Positions 35,672-43,778 of a DNA stretch of 64,000 nt are shown one piece after another (position 1 is the first letter of the stretch; every line of letters starts with the position of its first letter). Source of the DNA: Streptomyces sp. NBC_01233. Its GTDB lineage: Bacteria; Actinomycetota; Actinomycetes; Streptomycetales; Streptomycetaceae. The notes beneath the pieces are model-generated. The model made no database searches. It worked only from the letters and a program-made list of their open reading frames with translations, and was not told where the DNA came from. The DNA lies in contig NZ_CP108514.1 of the NCBI RefSeq assembly GCF_035989305.1, positions 1,612,001 through 1,676,000 of the forward strand. The letters run 5' to 3'. Position numbers and translations under genes: made by a program.

Positions 35672-36246
35672 ACCGGACGGACGGGCGGGATGGAGACGGC
35701 CATCGTCATCTCCATCGGCCCCGGCCCCTCGTTGCGGTAGGCGTGCGGCAGGTTCGCCTCGAACGAGACGGCCCCGCCCGCCGGGACCGCGTACCGCTCG
35801 CCGTCCACTTCGAGGGTCAGCTCCCCCTCCGTGACGTGCAGCATCTCGAAGGCGCCGGCCGGGTGGGGGTCCGAGGCGGTCCCGTCCCCGGGCTCGAGTC
35901 GGTAGATCCACATCTCCACCGGACCGCGCCTGTCGTCGCCGAGCAGCATGCTCGCACCGCTGCCCGCCTGGGATGACCACATCCGCACCCCCTGCCCGGG
36001 CAGCACCACCCGCACCTGCGGGGTGCGGTCGTGGTCCAGCAGCGTGGTGATGCTGACGCCGAGGGCGTCGGCCAGCTTGACCGTGGTCCCGACGCTGGGA
36101 TTCGTACGGGCCTGCTCGATCTGGATGATCATCCCGCGGCTCACCCCCGCCCGGGCCGCGAGCCCGTCCAGGGTGAATCCGCGCTCCCCGCGCCACCGCT
36201 TGAGGTTGCGGGCGAGCGCCTGGGTGAGCTCTTCGAGATCGGACAC
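35668..36246 (-). CDS. XRE-cupin transcriptional regulator
   Basis: 192 aa. The start GTG 36246 has GGGGAG close upstream. An N-terminal HTH_3 domain (RGFTLDGLAARAGVSRGMI, IEQARTNPSVGTTVKLADAL) is followed by a C-terminal cupin (HPAGAFEMLHVTEGELTLEV, PAGGAVSFEANLPHAYRN). Such regulators (PuuR/ClgR-like architecture) bind a small molecule in the cupin barrel. It is divergent from an EamA transporter gene with two dyads between them, so it probably controls that exporter and itself. Confidence 0.88.
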   Translation of the reverse strand: MSDLEELTQALARNLKRWRGERGFTLDGLAARAGVSRGMIIQIEQARTNPSVGTTVKLADALGVSITTLLDHDRTPQVRVVLPGQGVRMWSSQAGSGASMLLGDDRRGPVEMWIYRLEPGDGTASDPHPAGAFEMLHVTEGELTLEVDGERYAVPAGGAVSFEANLPHAYRNEGPGPMEMTMAVSIPPVRPV

Positions 36247-36265
36247 GGACTCCCCACTCCATTTC

Positions 36266-36301
36266 GTCCAATATCTTGGATGACGCAGTCCAATAGACTG
36301 A
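36266..36301. promoter_or_regulatory. Operator candidates between XRE-cupin and EamA genes
   Basis: TCCAA-TATC-TTGGA (36267-36280) is a perfect dyad, and CAGTC-CAATA-GACTG (36286-36300) is a second. GTCCAATA occurs twice as a direct repeat 22 bp apart (36266-36273, 36288-36295), about two helical turns. It lies in the 119-bp divergent intergenic region. Confidence 0.5.
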
Positions 36302-36365
36302 ACTATCATCCGGTGTCATCAATGCTGCACTCCACCGTTCACTGCACTGTACTGCGAGGCTCCGC

Positions 36366-37232
36366 ATGACCGCCCTCTTCGCCCTGGCCACAGCCGTGCT
36401 GTGGGGTCTCGCCGACTTCGGCGGCGGGCTGCTGACCCGCCGGATACCGGCGCTCACGGTGGTAGTCGTCTCGCAGGTCGTCGCGGTCCTCGTACTCGGC
36501 GCGGTGGTCCTCGGCACCGGCGCCTGGCGGGAAGCCGGACCGCAGCTGTGGTTCGCGGTCGGCGCGGGTCTGGTCGGGCCGGTCGCGATGCTCAGCTTCT
36601 ACAAGGCTCTGGCCCTCGGACCGATGGGAGTGGTCTCCCCGCTGGGCTCCCTCGGGGTGGTCGTGCCCGTCACCGCGGGCCTGGTCCTGGGCGAGCGGCC
36701 CGGCCTCGGCCAGTTCGCGGGGATCGCGGTGGCCGTCGTCGGCATCGTCCTGGCGGGCGGCCCGGAGCTGCGCGGCGCGCCCGTCCAGCGGCAGGCCGTC
36801 GTCCTGACCCTGGTCGCGGCCTTCGGGTTCGGCGCGGTGATGGCCCTGATCGCGGAGGCGTCCGCCACCCTCACCGGACTGTTCCTCGCACTGTTCGTCC
36901 AGCGGGTCACCAACGTCGCCGTGGGCGGCGCCGCCCTGTGGGCCCAGTCCCGGCGCGGCGTCCCGGCCCTGCCGGCGGGCACCGGTCCCCGGATCCTGTG
37001 GGGGCTGCTGCCCGCGCTGGCCTTCGTCGGCCTCGCGGACGTCGCGGCGAACGGCACGTACTCCATCGCCGCCCAGAGCGGCCCGGTCACCATGGCCGCC
37101 GTACTGTCCTCGCTCTACCCGGTGGTCACCGCGCTCGCCGCCTTCGCCGTGCTCAAGGAGCGGCTGCGCAGCATCCAGGCGGCGGGCGCCGGCCTGGCCC
37201 TGGCGGGAACGGTTCTCCTGGCCGCGGGCTGA
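36366..37232 (+). CDS. EamA/DMT-superfamily transporter
   Basis: 288 aa, ten predicted transmembrane helices in two EamA repeats (starting at ATAVLWGLADFGGGLL and at VVLTLVAAFGFGAVMAL). The repeat ends PLGSLGVVVPVTAGLVLGER and LSSLYPVVTALAAFAVLKER are typical of the family. The substrate is unknown; relatives export amino acids or other metabolites. It is divergent from the XRE-cupin regulator, a common pairing that suggests substrate-inducible export. No clear ribosome-binding site is seen before ATG 36366. Confidence 0.87.
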   Translation: MTALFALATAVLWGLADFGGGLLTRRIPALTVVVVSQVVAVLVLGAVVLGTGAWREAGPQLWFAVGAGLVGPVAMLSFYKALALGPMGVVSPLGSLGVVVPVTAGLVLGERPGLGQFAGIAVAVVGIVLAGGPELRGAPVQRQAVVLTLVAAFGFGAVMALIAEASATLTGLFLALFVQRVTNVAVGGAALWAQSRRGVPALPAGTGPRILWGLLPALAFVGLADVAANGTYSIAAQSGPVTMAAVLSSLYPVVTALAAFAVLKERLRSIQAAGAGLALAGTVLLAAG

Positions 37233-37264
37233 CCGGCCGGCCGGCCCGGCGGCCGCGAACACCC

Positions 37265-38026
37265 CTAAGCCGGCTCGACCTGCGCCTGCTCCGCCTCCGC
37301 CAGCTCGGCCAGCCCGCGCAGCTGCTCCGGGGTCATCCCGTCCGGGACCGGCACCGGCGCCGGCGTGCGCAGCGGCGGCTGCCAGCCCGTCTCCGGCTCC
37401 CAGCGCCGTACGATGCGCGCCGGCGCCCCCGCCACCACGGCGTGGTCCGGCACCTCGCCCCGTACGACGGCCCCCGCGGCCACCACGACGTTGCGGCCGA
37501 GCCGCGCGCCCGGCAGGATCACCGTGCCGGTGCCGAGCCAGCACCCCGGGCCGATCTCCACCGGCGCGCTGCGCGGCCACTGCCGGCCGACGGGCTGGTG
37601 CGGGTCGTCGTAGCTGTGGTTCGTGGACGTGATGTAGACGCCGGGACCGCAGAAGGTGTTCGCCTCGATCGTGATCCGGGCGTCGGCGATGACATGGCTG
37701 CCCCGGCCGATGACCACCCCGTCGCCGAGCACGAGCATCGGCTCCTTGCCCAGGTCGAGGTCCGGCATCATGCCGGCGGTGAGGGTGACCTGCTCGCCGA
37801 TGATGCAGTGGGCGCCGAGCCGGATCCACGCCTCGCCGAAGACGGTGCCCTGCGGGAAGGCGAGCCGGGTGCCGTCCCCGATCGCGCCGAACCGCAGCTG
37901 GCCCGGGGTCTGCGCGGTCACCGCGCCGGCCTGCTGCATCCAGCGCCAGCCGGTGTGGACCGCGCGGCTCGCCAGCCGGCGGCGCAGGGCCGTCAGAGAT
38001 GAGAACGTGTTCTGCTTCTTCGGCAC
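37265..38026 (-). CDS. Left-handed beta-helix acyltransferase (WbbJ/maltose-acetyltransferase type)
   Basis: 253 aa from GTG 38026, with TAACGT 6 nt upstream (probable leaderless). Hexapeptide repeats run from ~50 to 205: FGEAWIRLGAHCIIGE, LVLGDGVVIGRGSHVI, ITSTNHSYDDP and VEIGPGCWLGTGTVILPGA, LGRNVVVAAGAVV. The TNHSYDDP loop carries the catalytic His of this acetyltransferase group. The C-terminal ~45 residues are Pro-rich and divergent. The acceptor is unknown. It is divergent from the gamma-carbonic anhydrase gene. Confidence 0.8.
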   Translation of the reverse strand: MPKKQNTFSSLTALRRRLASRAVHTGWRWMQQAGAVTAQTPGQLRFGAIGDGTRLAFPQGTVFGEAWIRLGAHCIIGEQVTLTAGMMPDLDLGKEPMLVLGDGVVIGRGSHVIADARITIEANTFCGPGVYITSTNHSYDDPHQPVGRQWPRSAPVEIGPGCWLGTGTVILPGARLGRNVVVAAGAVVRGEVPDHAVVAGAPARIVRRWEPETGWQPPLRTPAPVPVPDGMTPEQLRGLAELAEAEQAQVEPA

Positions 38027-38169
38027 CCGGCCACGTTAATGCGCCCGGCGTCGGTCGTCCGGACCACCATCCTGTGATCTTCACCCCATCGCGGGTGCCG
38101 CGGGCCGCGTGCCCTACGGTGCTGTTGGCGCGGCACCCGGACGACAGACAGACGGCAGAGGAAGAGAAC

Positions 38170-38715
38170 ATGACGCACCAGGCGGCCCAGGCACTCGTGG
38201 CGGGTGTCGGCGGCAAGAACCCGGACATCGACCCGACGGCCTTCACCGCGCCCACCTCGGTCGTGGTCGGCGACGTCACCCTCGCCGCCGGCGCGAGCCT
38301 CTGGTACTCGGCGGTGCTGCGCGCCGACTGCGGCCCGATCACGCTCGGCGCCGACAGCAACGTGCAGGACAACTGCACGATCCACGTGGACCCGGGCTTC
38401 CCGGTCTCGATCGGCGAGCGCGTCTCCATCGGCCACAACGCCGTCGTGCACGGCTGCACCGTCGAGGACGACTGCCTGATCGGCATGGGCGCGACCGTGC
38501 TGAACGGCGCCGTGATCGGCGCCGGTTCCCTGGTGGCCGCGCAGGCGCTGGTCCCGCAGGGCATGGTGGTCCCGCCCGGCTCGCTGGTGGCGGGCGTCCC
38601 GGCCAAGGTGCGCCGTGAGCTGTCCGAGGAGGAGCGCGAGCACATCCGGATCAACGCCGCGATGTACGTGGAGCTGGCCAAGCAGCACCGGGCCTCGGTC
38701 ACCGTGGAGGGCTAG
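38170..38715 (+). CDS. Gamma-class carbonic anhydrase-like protein
   Basis: 181 aa. The start ATG 38170 has GAGGAAGAG upstream. Left-handed beta-helix with the family pattern RADCGPITLG, NVQDNCTIHVD and SIGHNAVVHGC, which provides three His ligands (IHVD, GHN, VHG). MGATVLNGAVIG follows, then VPAKVRRELSEEE and a C-terminal helix. Proteins of this type bind Zn/Fe/Co and may hydrate CO2, though many bacterial members are untested. Its TAG stop overlaps the stop of the convergent ankyrin gene as CTAG. Confidence 0.88.
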   Translation: MTHQAAQALVAGVGGKNPDIDPTAFTAPTSVVVGDVTLAAGASLWYSAVLRADCGPITLGADSNVQDNCTIHVDPGFPVSIGERVSIGHNAVVHGCTVEDDCLIGMGATVLNGAVIGAGSLVAAQALVPQGMVVPPGSLVAGVPAKVRRELSEEEREHIRINAAMYVELAKQHRASVTVEG

Positions 38716-39413
38716 CGGGCGTCCCACGCCACCCGGAGTGCGGACAGGACGGCCGCGTACTCCGGGTCGCGGTCGCGCCAGCCGTATGTGATGCCGCCGT
38801 CCGCGTTGCGGTTGCGGCCCGCCATCGCGCCCAGCACGGTCCGCCTCGTGACCGCGGCGCCGCGCGCGAGCAGCTGGTCCACCATCGCGGGGTATCCGCA
38901 GGCGGCCGCCAGGTCGAGGGCGGTGCTGTCCTTCATCCGCCCCTCGATGTCGGCGCCCCGCTCCAGCAGCAGGTCCACGGTGTCCGGGTGCCCGGCCTCC
39001 ATGGAGGTGGCCGCGAGGATCAGCGGCACGTGGTTGAGCTTCCCCTCCGGACCGTCCGGGTCGACGCCCGCGTCGAGGAGCGCCCGCACGACGTCCGTGT
39101 GCCCGTTCATCGCCGCCAGCGACAGCAGCCCCGACTCGTCGTACGGTCCGGCGACGTGCCGGGGCTCGGCGCCCGCGGCAAGGAGCAGCCGCACGATGTC
39201 CGCGTGCCCCGCGCACACCGCCAGGTCCAGCGCCCTGCGGCCGCCCTGGACCCAGTCGTCTGCATCGGCTCCCTCGGCCAGGAGGCGCTCGGCCAGGGCC
39301 GTGTCGCCGTTCTCCGCCGCCCGTCCCAGCCCGTTCACCAGCGGGTGGTAGTGGTCCTCCCGACCCGCGCCGGACCAGTCGGACGACTCGCTTTCCCGTC
39401 GCGCCGCCGTCAC
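38712..39413 (-). CDS. Ankyrin-repeat protein
   Basis: 233 aa. GTG 39413 overlaps the stop of dedA (GTGA), which implies translational coupling. About five ankyrin repeats are visible: GLGRAAENGDTALAERLL, RALDLAVCAGHADIVRLL, LLSLAAMNGHTDVVRALL, LILAATSMEAGHPDTVDLL and ALDLAAACGYPAMVDQLL. The C-terminus (GGITYGWRDRDPEYAAVL) is unique. It has no signal peptide and is probably a cytosolic protein-binding scaffold. Coupling to a DedA membrane protein suggests linked function, unproven. Confidence 0.87.
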   Translation of the reverse strand: MTAARRESESSDWSGAGREDHYHPLVNGLGRAAENGDTALAERLLAEGADADDWVQGGRRALDLAVCAGHADIVRLLLAAGAEPRHVAGPYDESGLLSLAAMNGHTDVVRALLDAGVDPDGPEGKLNHVPLILAATSMEAGHPDTVDLLLERGADIEGRMKDSTALDLAAACGYPAMVDQLLARGAAVTRRTVLGAMAGRNRNADGGITYGWRDRDPEYAAVLSALRVAWDAR

Positions 39414-40087
39414 TCGCCGACCGTGGCCCGGGCCTCCGACTGTGCGGGGATCTCGGCCCCGGCCCCGGCCGCGCCCGCCTCGGCGGCCGCCTTCTTCATC
39501 CGGCTGCGCATCACCAGGGTCACCGCGAGCCCGAACAGCACGGCAAGAGCCAGGGCCAGCCAGGAGAACCGCTTCAGCCACGGCTCCGCGACGATGCCGA
39601 CCGAGTAGATGACGGCCGTGGTGCCGCCCGCCCAGAGGATCCCGCCGAGGACGTTGGCGACGAGGAACCGCCAGTACGGCATGTGCAGCACGCCCGCCAG
39701 CGGCCCGGCGAAGATCCGCAGCAGCGCCACGAACCGCCCGAAGAAGACGGCCCACATGCCCCACTTCTCGAAGGACCGTTCCGCCAGGGCCACCTGCTGC
39801 GGCCCGAAGTGCCTGGGGAAGCGCCGGCCGAGCTTCTCCAGCAGCGGCTTGCCGCCCCGGCGGCCGATCGCATAGCCGATCGAGTCACCCACGATCGCCC
39901 CGGTGATCGCGCAGAGCCCGAGCACCACGGGGTCGATCTCGCCGTGCTGCGAGGCCAGCAGCGCCGAGCTGACCAGGATGATCTCACCCGGCAGCGGAAT
40001 GCCGAGGCTCTCCAGCCCGATGACCAGACCCACCAGGAGATAGATGCTGACCGCCGGAATCGTCTCCAGCCATTCCTGGATGTGCAC
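39410..40087 (-). CDS. DedA-family membrane protein
   Basis: 225 aa from ATG 40087. SNARE-associated/VTT-domain protein with ESLGIPLPGEIILVSSALLA at the N-terminal re-entrant region, DSIGYAIGRRGGKPLL, then FFGRFVALLRIFAGPLAGV. The Arg in FGRFxxxxR is the conserved functional residue. C-terminal helices end in a short Ala/Glu tail. DedA proteins are polyprenyl-phosphate or phospholipid transporters and support membrane potential. The downstream ankyrin gene overlaps by four bases. Confidence 0.9.
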   Translation of the reverse strand: MHIQEWLETIPAVSIYLLVGLVIGLESLGIPLPGEIILVSSALLASQHGEIDPVVLGLCAITGAIVGDSIGYAIGRRGGKPLLEKLGRRFPRHFGPQQVALAERSFEKWGMWAVFFGRFVALLRIFAGPLAGVLHMPYWRFLVANVLGGILWAGGTTAVIYSVGIVAEPWLKRFSWLALALAVLFGLAVTLVMRSRMKKAAAEAGAAGAGAEIPAQSEARATVGE

Positions 40088-40145
40088 CGGTACGTCCTCC
40101 CGTGTCGTCCCCGGCGCGCCCCCTGTGACACGCCGAACGGGCAGC

Positions 40146-42692
40146 CTATCGGCTCGCCACCACCACCTTTGACTTCAGTGGCAGCTCGCGGGAGGAACGG
40201 CCCGCGAACACCTCCCGGCGGCCGGAACCCAGCACCCACGCATGCCGTTCCGGGTCCCAGGACGACAGCGCCCTGGCGTCGACGTCGACGGCGACGCGCT
40301 GCGCCTCGCCGGGCGCGAGGGTGAGCCGCCGGTAGCCGGCCAGTGCGCGCACCGGCTGGTCGAGCTGGAGCTCCGGGGACGGGCCGACGTACACCTGGGC
40401 CACTTCGGTGCCCTTGCGGCGGCCGGTGTTGCGGACGGTGAACTCCGCGCGCAGCCCGCCCCGCTCCGGCCGGACCGTGAGCTTCTCGTACTGCCAGGTC
40501 GTGTAGGAGAGCCCGTGCCCGAAGGGGAACAGCGGCTCCACCTGCTGGGCGTCGTACCAGCGGTGCCCGACGTGGACGCCCTCGGAGTACTCCTGCCGGC
40601 CGCCCAGTCCCGGGTAGCGCAGCGGGTCGCCGCCGACCGGGGTCGCCCGCTCGTCGGCCGGGAAGGTCTGGGTGAGGCGGCCGCCCGGGTCCACGTCGCC
40701 GAAGAGGACGTCGGCGGTGGCTCCCGCGCCCTCCTGCCCCGGGTAGTACATCTGGAGGACGGCCCCGGTGCGCGCGAGCCACGGCATGGTCGTGGCGGAG
40801 GAGGTGTTGAGCACCACCGTCGTACGGGGGTTCGCGGCGGCCACCGCCTCGATCAGCCGCTCCTGCCCGCCGGGGAGGGCCAGGGAGGTCCGGTCCCTGC
40901 CCTCGGTGGCGTCCCCGTAGGCGAACAGGACCACGCTGCGGGCCGATTTCGCCGTCCTCACGGCCTCGGCGAGGTCCGCGGCCCGGCTCGCCCCGGTGGT
41001 GTGCCGGAGCCGGAAGCGCTGGCCCCCGTCTCCGCCCCCGGCCGTCACGGCCAGCCGGTGGATGCCCGCCTTGAGGGCGAGGGTGCGGCGGCGGACGGCC
41101 ATCCCGTCGGGGGCGGAGCCGAGGAGTCCGCCGGCGAAGTGCTCGGCCATGCCCTGCCGGACGGGGAACAGTTCCTCGCCGTCTAGGCGCACGGCGGGCC
41201 GCTGCCCGGTGTAGTGGACGATCAGGGTCCACTCGTCGTCCGCGGCGAGGCGGAACTCGCCCTCGTGGCTCCACTCGCGCCCGGGGGCCACGCTCTGCTC
41301 GTCGAGGGCGGCTGCCGGGGTCAGCAGCTGCGCGGGGAGAGGCCGTCCGTACAGGTCCTCGCCGAGGGCGTGGCGCACGGTGGAGCCGTTCCCGGCCCGT
41401 TGGCGGAGGGCGGTGAGCGGGGCGGCCGCCCCGTCGGGGACCACGTGCGCGCTGCCCCCGCCGCCGACGAACGGCACTTGGGCGGTGGGCCCGATCACCG
41501 CGATGGAGCGGGCGGCGGCGCCGGTCAGGGGCAGGGTGCGGGTTTCGTTGCGGAGCAGCACCGCCCCGGCGGTGGCCACCTTGCGGGCGACGCGGGCCCC
41601 GGCGGTGGCGTCGCGCGCGGGCCGGGCGGCGGGCCGGGCCGCCAGCAGCCCGAAGCGGTCCATGGTGGTCAGGATCCGGTGGACGGCGAGGTCGACGGCG
41701 GCCTCGGTCACGGATCCGCCGCGCACCGCCTCGCGCAGCGGCCCGCCGAAGTGGGTGCCGCCGGGCATCTCCATGTCGAGGCCGGCGCCGATGGCGGCGA
41801 CGGTGCTGTGGGTGGCGTTCCAGTCGGACATCACCCAGCCGTCGAACCCCCAGCTCCCGCGCAGCAGTTCGTCGAGCAGCGGCTTGTTCTCGCAGGCGTG
41901 GACGCCGTTGACCTTGTTGTACGCGCCCATGACGGCGCCCGCGCCGGCGGCCACGGCGGCCTCGAAGCCCCGTAGCTCGGTCTCGTGCAGGGTCTGCTCG
42001 GTGGCGGTCACGTCGACGGTGTCGCGGCCGTGTTCCTGGTTGTTGAGGGCGAAGTGCTTGACGGTGGCGATGAGCCCTTCTTCCTGGACGCCCCGGATCA
42101 CCTCCGCGACCAGGTCCGCCGTCAGCCGCGGGTCCTCGGCGAAGGTCTCGAAGTTCCGGCCCGCGTACGGGGTCCGGATGAGGTTGGCCATGGGTGCGAG
42201 CAGGACGTCCTGACCGAGTGCGCGGCCCTCGCGGCCGAGGACCCGGCCGTACTCGCGGGCCAGCGCCGGGTCGAAGGCGGAGGCGAGCAGGACCGGCGCG
42301 GGCAGTGCGGTGGCGTGCTGGGCGACCCGTACTCCGGCGGCCCCGTCGGCGAGGCGCAGCGCCGGGATGCCCAGGCGCGGTACGCCGGGCACGTAGCCGG
42401 CCTGGCCGAGGGGGGCGGGGTCCCGGGCTCCGTGCAGCAGGGCGGTCTTCTCTTCGAGGGTGAGCCGTTCCAGCAGGGCGTCGATGCGGGCGGCGCCGAC
42501 GGCCCCGGCCCCGGGCCCGGGCCCGGGCCCGGCGGCGGATCCCCCGGCGGGTCCCGCTGCGGGCGTCGCCGTGGGGAGTCCCGCACCTGGCGGCACGGTG
42601 GGGGCGCAGGCCCCCGCGCCGAGGGCCGCTCCCACCCCGCCCGCCGCCGCGAGCAGCCGCATCGCCGAACGTCTGGACACGGACTCGCTCAT
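40146..42692 (-). CDS. Secreted GH3 beta-glucosidase-like lipoprotein
   Basis: 848 aa from ATG 42692. A twin-arginine signal (SRRSAMRLLAAAGGVGAAL) ends in a lipobox-like GAGAC, so it is probably Tat-exported and perhaps lipid-anchored. The Pro/Gly-rich linker is followed by the GH3 (alpha/beta)8 domain with the nucleophile Asp in DGWVMSDWNATHS. The GH3 C-terminal domain is interrupted by a PA14-like insert (DDEWTLIVHYTGQRP). A fibronectin-III-like end follows (FTVRNTGRRKGTEVAQVY). Likely removes terminal beta-glucosyl or xylosyl units from oligosaccharides or glycosides. It is a single gene facing no partner transporter. Confidence 0.9.
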   Translation of the reverse strand: MSESVSRRSAMRLLAAAGGVGAALGAGACAPTVPPGAGLPTATPAAGPAGGSAAGPGPGPGAGAVGAARIDALLERLTLEEKTALLHGARDPAPLGQAGYVPGVPRLGIPALRLADGAAGVRVAQHATALPAPVLLASAFDPALAREYGRVLGREGRALGQDVLLAPMANLIRTPYAGRNFETFAEDPRLTADLVAEVIRGVQEEGLIATVKHFALNNQEHGRDTVDVTATEQTLHETELRGFEAAVAAGAGAVMGAYNKVNGVHACENKPLLDELLRGSWGFDGWVMSDWNATHSTVAAIGAGLDMEMPGGTHFGGPLREAVRGGSVTEAAVDLAVHRILTTMDRFGLLAARPAARPARDATAGARVARKVATAGAVLLRNETRTLPLTGAAARSIAVIGPTAQVPFVGGGGSAHVVPDGAAAPLTALRQRAGNGSTVRHALGEDLYGRPLPAQLLTPAAALDEQSVAPGREWSHEGEFRLAADDEWTLIVHYTGQRPAVRLDGEELFPVRQGMAEHFAGGLLGSAPDGMAVRRRTLALKAGIHRLAVTAGGGDGGQRFRLRHTTGASRAADLAEAVRTAKSARSVVLFAYGDATEGRDRTSLALPGGQERLIEAVAAANPRTTVVLNTSSATTMPWLARTGAVLQMYYPGQEGAGATADVLFGDVDPGGRLTQTFPADERATPVGGDPLRYPGLGGRQEYSEGVHVGHRWYDAQQVEPLFPFGHGLSYTTWQYEKLTVRPERGGLRAEFTVRNTGRRKGTEVAQVYVGPSPELQLDQPVRALAGYRRLTLAPGEAQRVAVDVDARALSSWDPERHAWVLGSGRREVFAGRSSRELPLKSKVVVASR

Positions 42693-42808
42693 CGGCGCTC
42701 CCTGCGGCGTGGTTCGGCGGGAGCGGCCCGCGCCGGACCGCTCCCCCGCCCACTGTGCGCCGCGCGCCGGCGTGCCCGGCCGAGACGCGCCACCGCGGAC
42801 GCCCAGGT

Positions 42809-43009
42809 TCAGCCCTCCGGCAGCGGCGGCATGGTGTCGGCGGTCCGGCGCGGCTCGTCCTGCCGCTGGACCCGCGCCTCGGTGCGGTGCCCGCGCGCGA
42901 TGTAGTCCCGTACGACGACCTCCACCGCGTCCTGCGGCGAGCCGACCCCGGCGAGCACCATCACCTCCACCACGAGCTCGGCATCGAGGCTGATGTTGAC
43001 CTTGGCCAC
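42809..43009 (-). CDS. VapB-type ribbon-helix-helix antitoxin-like protein
   Basis: 66 aa. GTG 43009 was chosen because GGAGGG is 7 nt upstream; the ATG at 43024 overlaps that site. The N-terminal VNISLDAELVVEVMVLAGVG followed by AVEVVVRDYIARG matches VapB-like antitoxins (beta strand plus two helices). The basic/acidic tail would normally bind a PIN toxin. No VapC-like gene is adjacent, so it is an orphan or a plain DNA-binding protein. Confidence 0.65.
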   Translation of the reverse strand: MAKVNISLDAELVVEVMVLAGVGSPQDAVEVVVRDYIARGHRTEARVQRQDEPRRTADTMPPLPEG

Positions 43010-43180
43010 GGGCGCTCCCTCCATCGTCGTCCGACGGACTCTAGCCGCCGCACACCTTCGGAATCCGTGGTTCCGCCCGTTCGTCCGGCCGACTCCCCCG
43101 GCCGGCTCGCCCGGCCGACGGGACCACGGGCTCCCTGCTCACCCCCCGCGGGTGCGTCCTGCCGTCGCGGCGGCAGGCAA

Positions 43181-43211
43181 AAGGCCCCCGCCCGGCAGAG
43201 GCGGGGGCCTT
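43181..43211. terminator. Bidirectional hairpin terminator
   Basis: AAGGCCCCCGCC (43181-43192) pairs perfectly with GGCGGGGGCCTT (43200-43211), loop of 7. It lies just downstream of the thioesterase gene (minus) and upstream of the VapB-like gene. There is no long T-run, as is usual in high-GC actinobacteria. Confidence 0.7.
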
Positions 43212-43228
43212 CGCAGCGGCGCCGGGAC

Positions 43229-43681
43229 CTATGCGTTGGGGCGCAGGGTCCAGACGACGGTCATTTCGCCGGTCACGGCCTCGTCCTCGCGCTGGATGGC
43301 GATGGTGACCGGGAATTCGGGGCGGCCGCCCGCGTCGAGTTCGGCGACGACCTCCGCGGCCGGGCGGCCGAGGGTGGCGGTGGCGGTCACGACGCCCTTG
43401 GCGAGCTTCTTGTAGCCGATCTCGGCCTTGACAGCGAGGGGCACGGCGCGCGAGAGCTGGTCGCCGAAGGCGGCCAGGACGATCGCGCCGCTCGCGGACT
43501 CGGCGAGGGTGAACATGGCGCCGGCGTGCGGGCCGCCGACGTGGTTGTGGTAGTCGGGCTGGTCCGGGAGCCGGACGACCGCGCGCTCGGGGGTGGTCTC
43601 CAGGAACTGGAGGTTCAGGGTCTGGGCCATCGGCACCGTCGCGGCGAGCAGTTCGCCCACGTTCATCTGATCTGCGCTCAT
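43229..43681 (-). CDS. PaaI/DUF4442-like hotdog thioesterase
   Basis: 150 aa from ATG 43681 (a second Met, MNVGE, is 6 codons in). TAACAT lies 8 nt before the start and no ribosome-binding site is seen, so the mRNA may be leaderless. Hotdog fold: VRLPDQPDYHNHVGGPHAGAM, with the HVGGPHAGAMFTLAE helix typical of DUF4442, then KAEIGYKKLAKGVVTA and VTIAIQREDEAVTGEM. It probably hydrolyses an acyl-CoA thioester. It ends at a strong hairpin terminator and is divergent from the Gln/Pro-rich membrane protein. Confidence 0.82.
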   Translation of the reverse strand: MSADQMNVGELLAATVPMAQTLNLQFLETTPERAVVRLPDQPDYHNHVGGPHAGAMFTLAESASGAIVLAAFGDQLSRAVPLAVKAEIGYKKLAKGVVTATATLGRPAAEVVAELDAGGRPEFPVTIAIQREDEAVTGEMTVVWTLRPNA

Positions 43682-43778
43682 GGGCGGCGATGTTACCCGC
43701 GAGTAGACATCTTTGGCCAGAGCTTCTCCAGGGGGCGGCCGTGGCTCCCGAGGTCCGCTCCCACTATCGTTACCGGCC

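Noticed and set aside
39574-42753. Very long open frame (about 1060 codons) on the minus strand over the GH3 and DedA genes
   Set aside because: It is a shifted frame of the GH3/DedA region, Arg/Pro/Gly-rich with no domain. High GC removes stop codons, producing such shadows.
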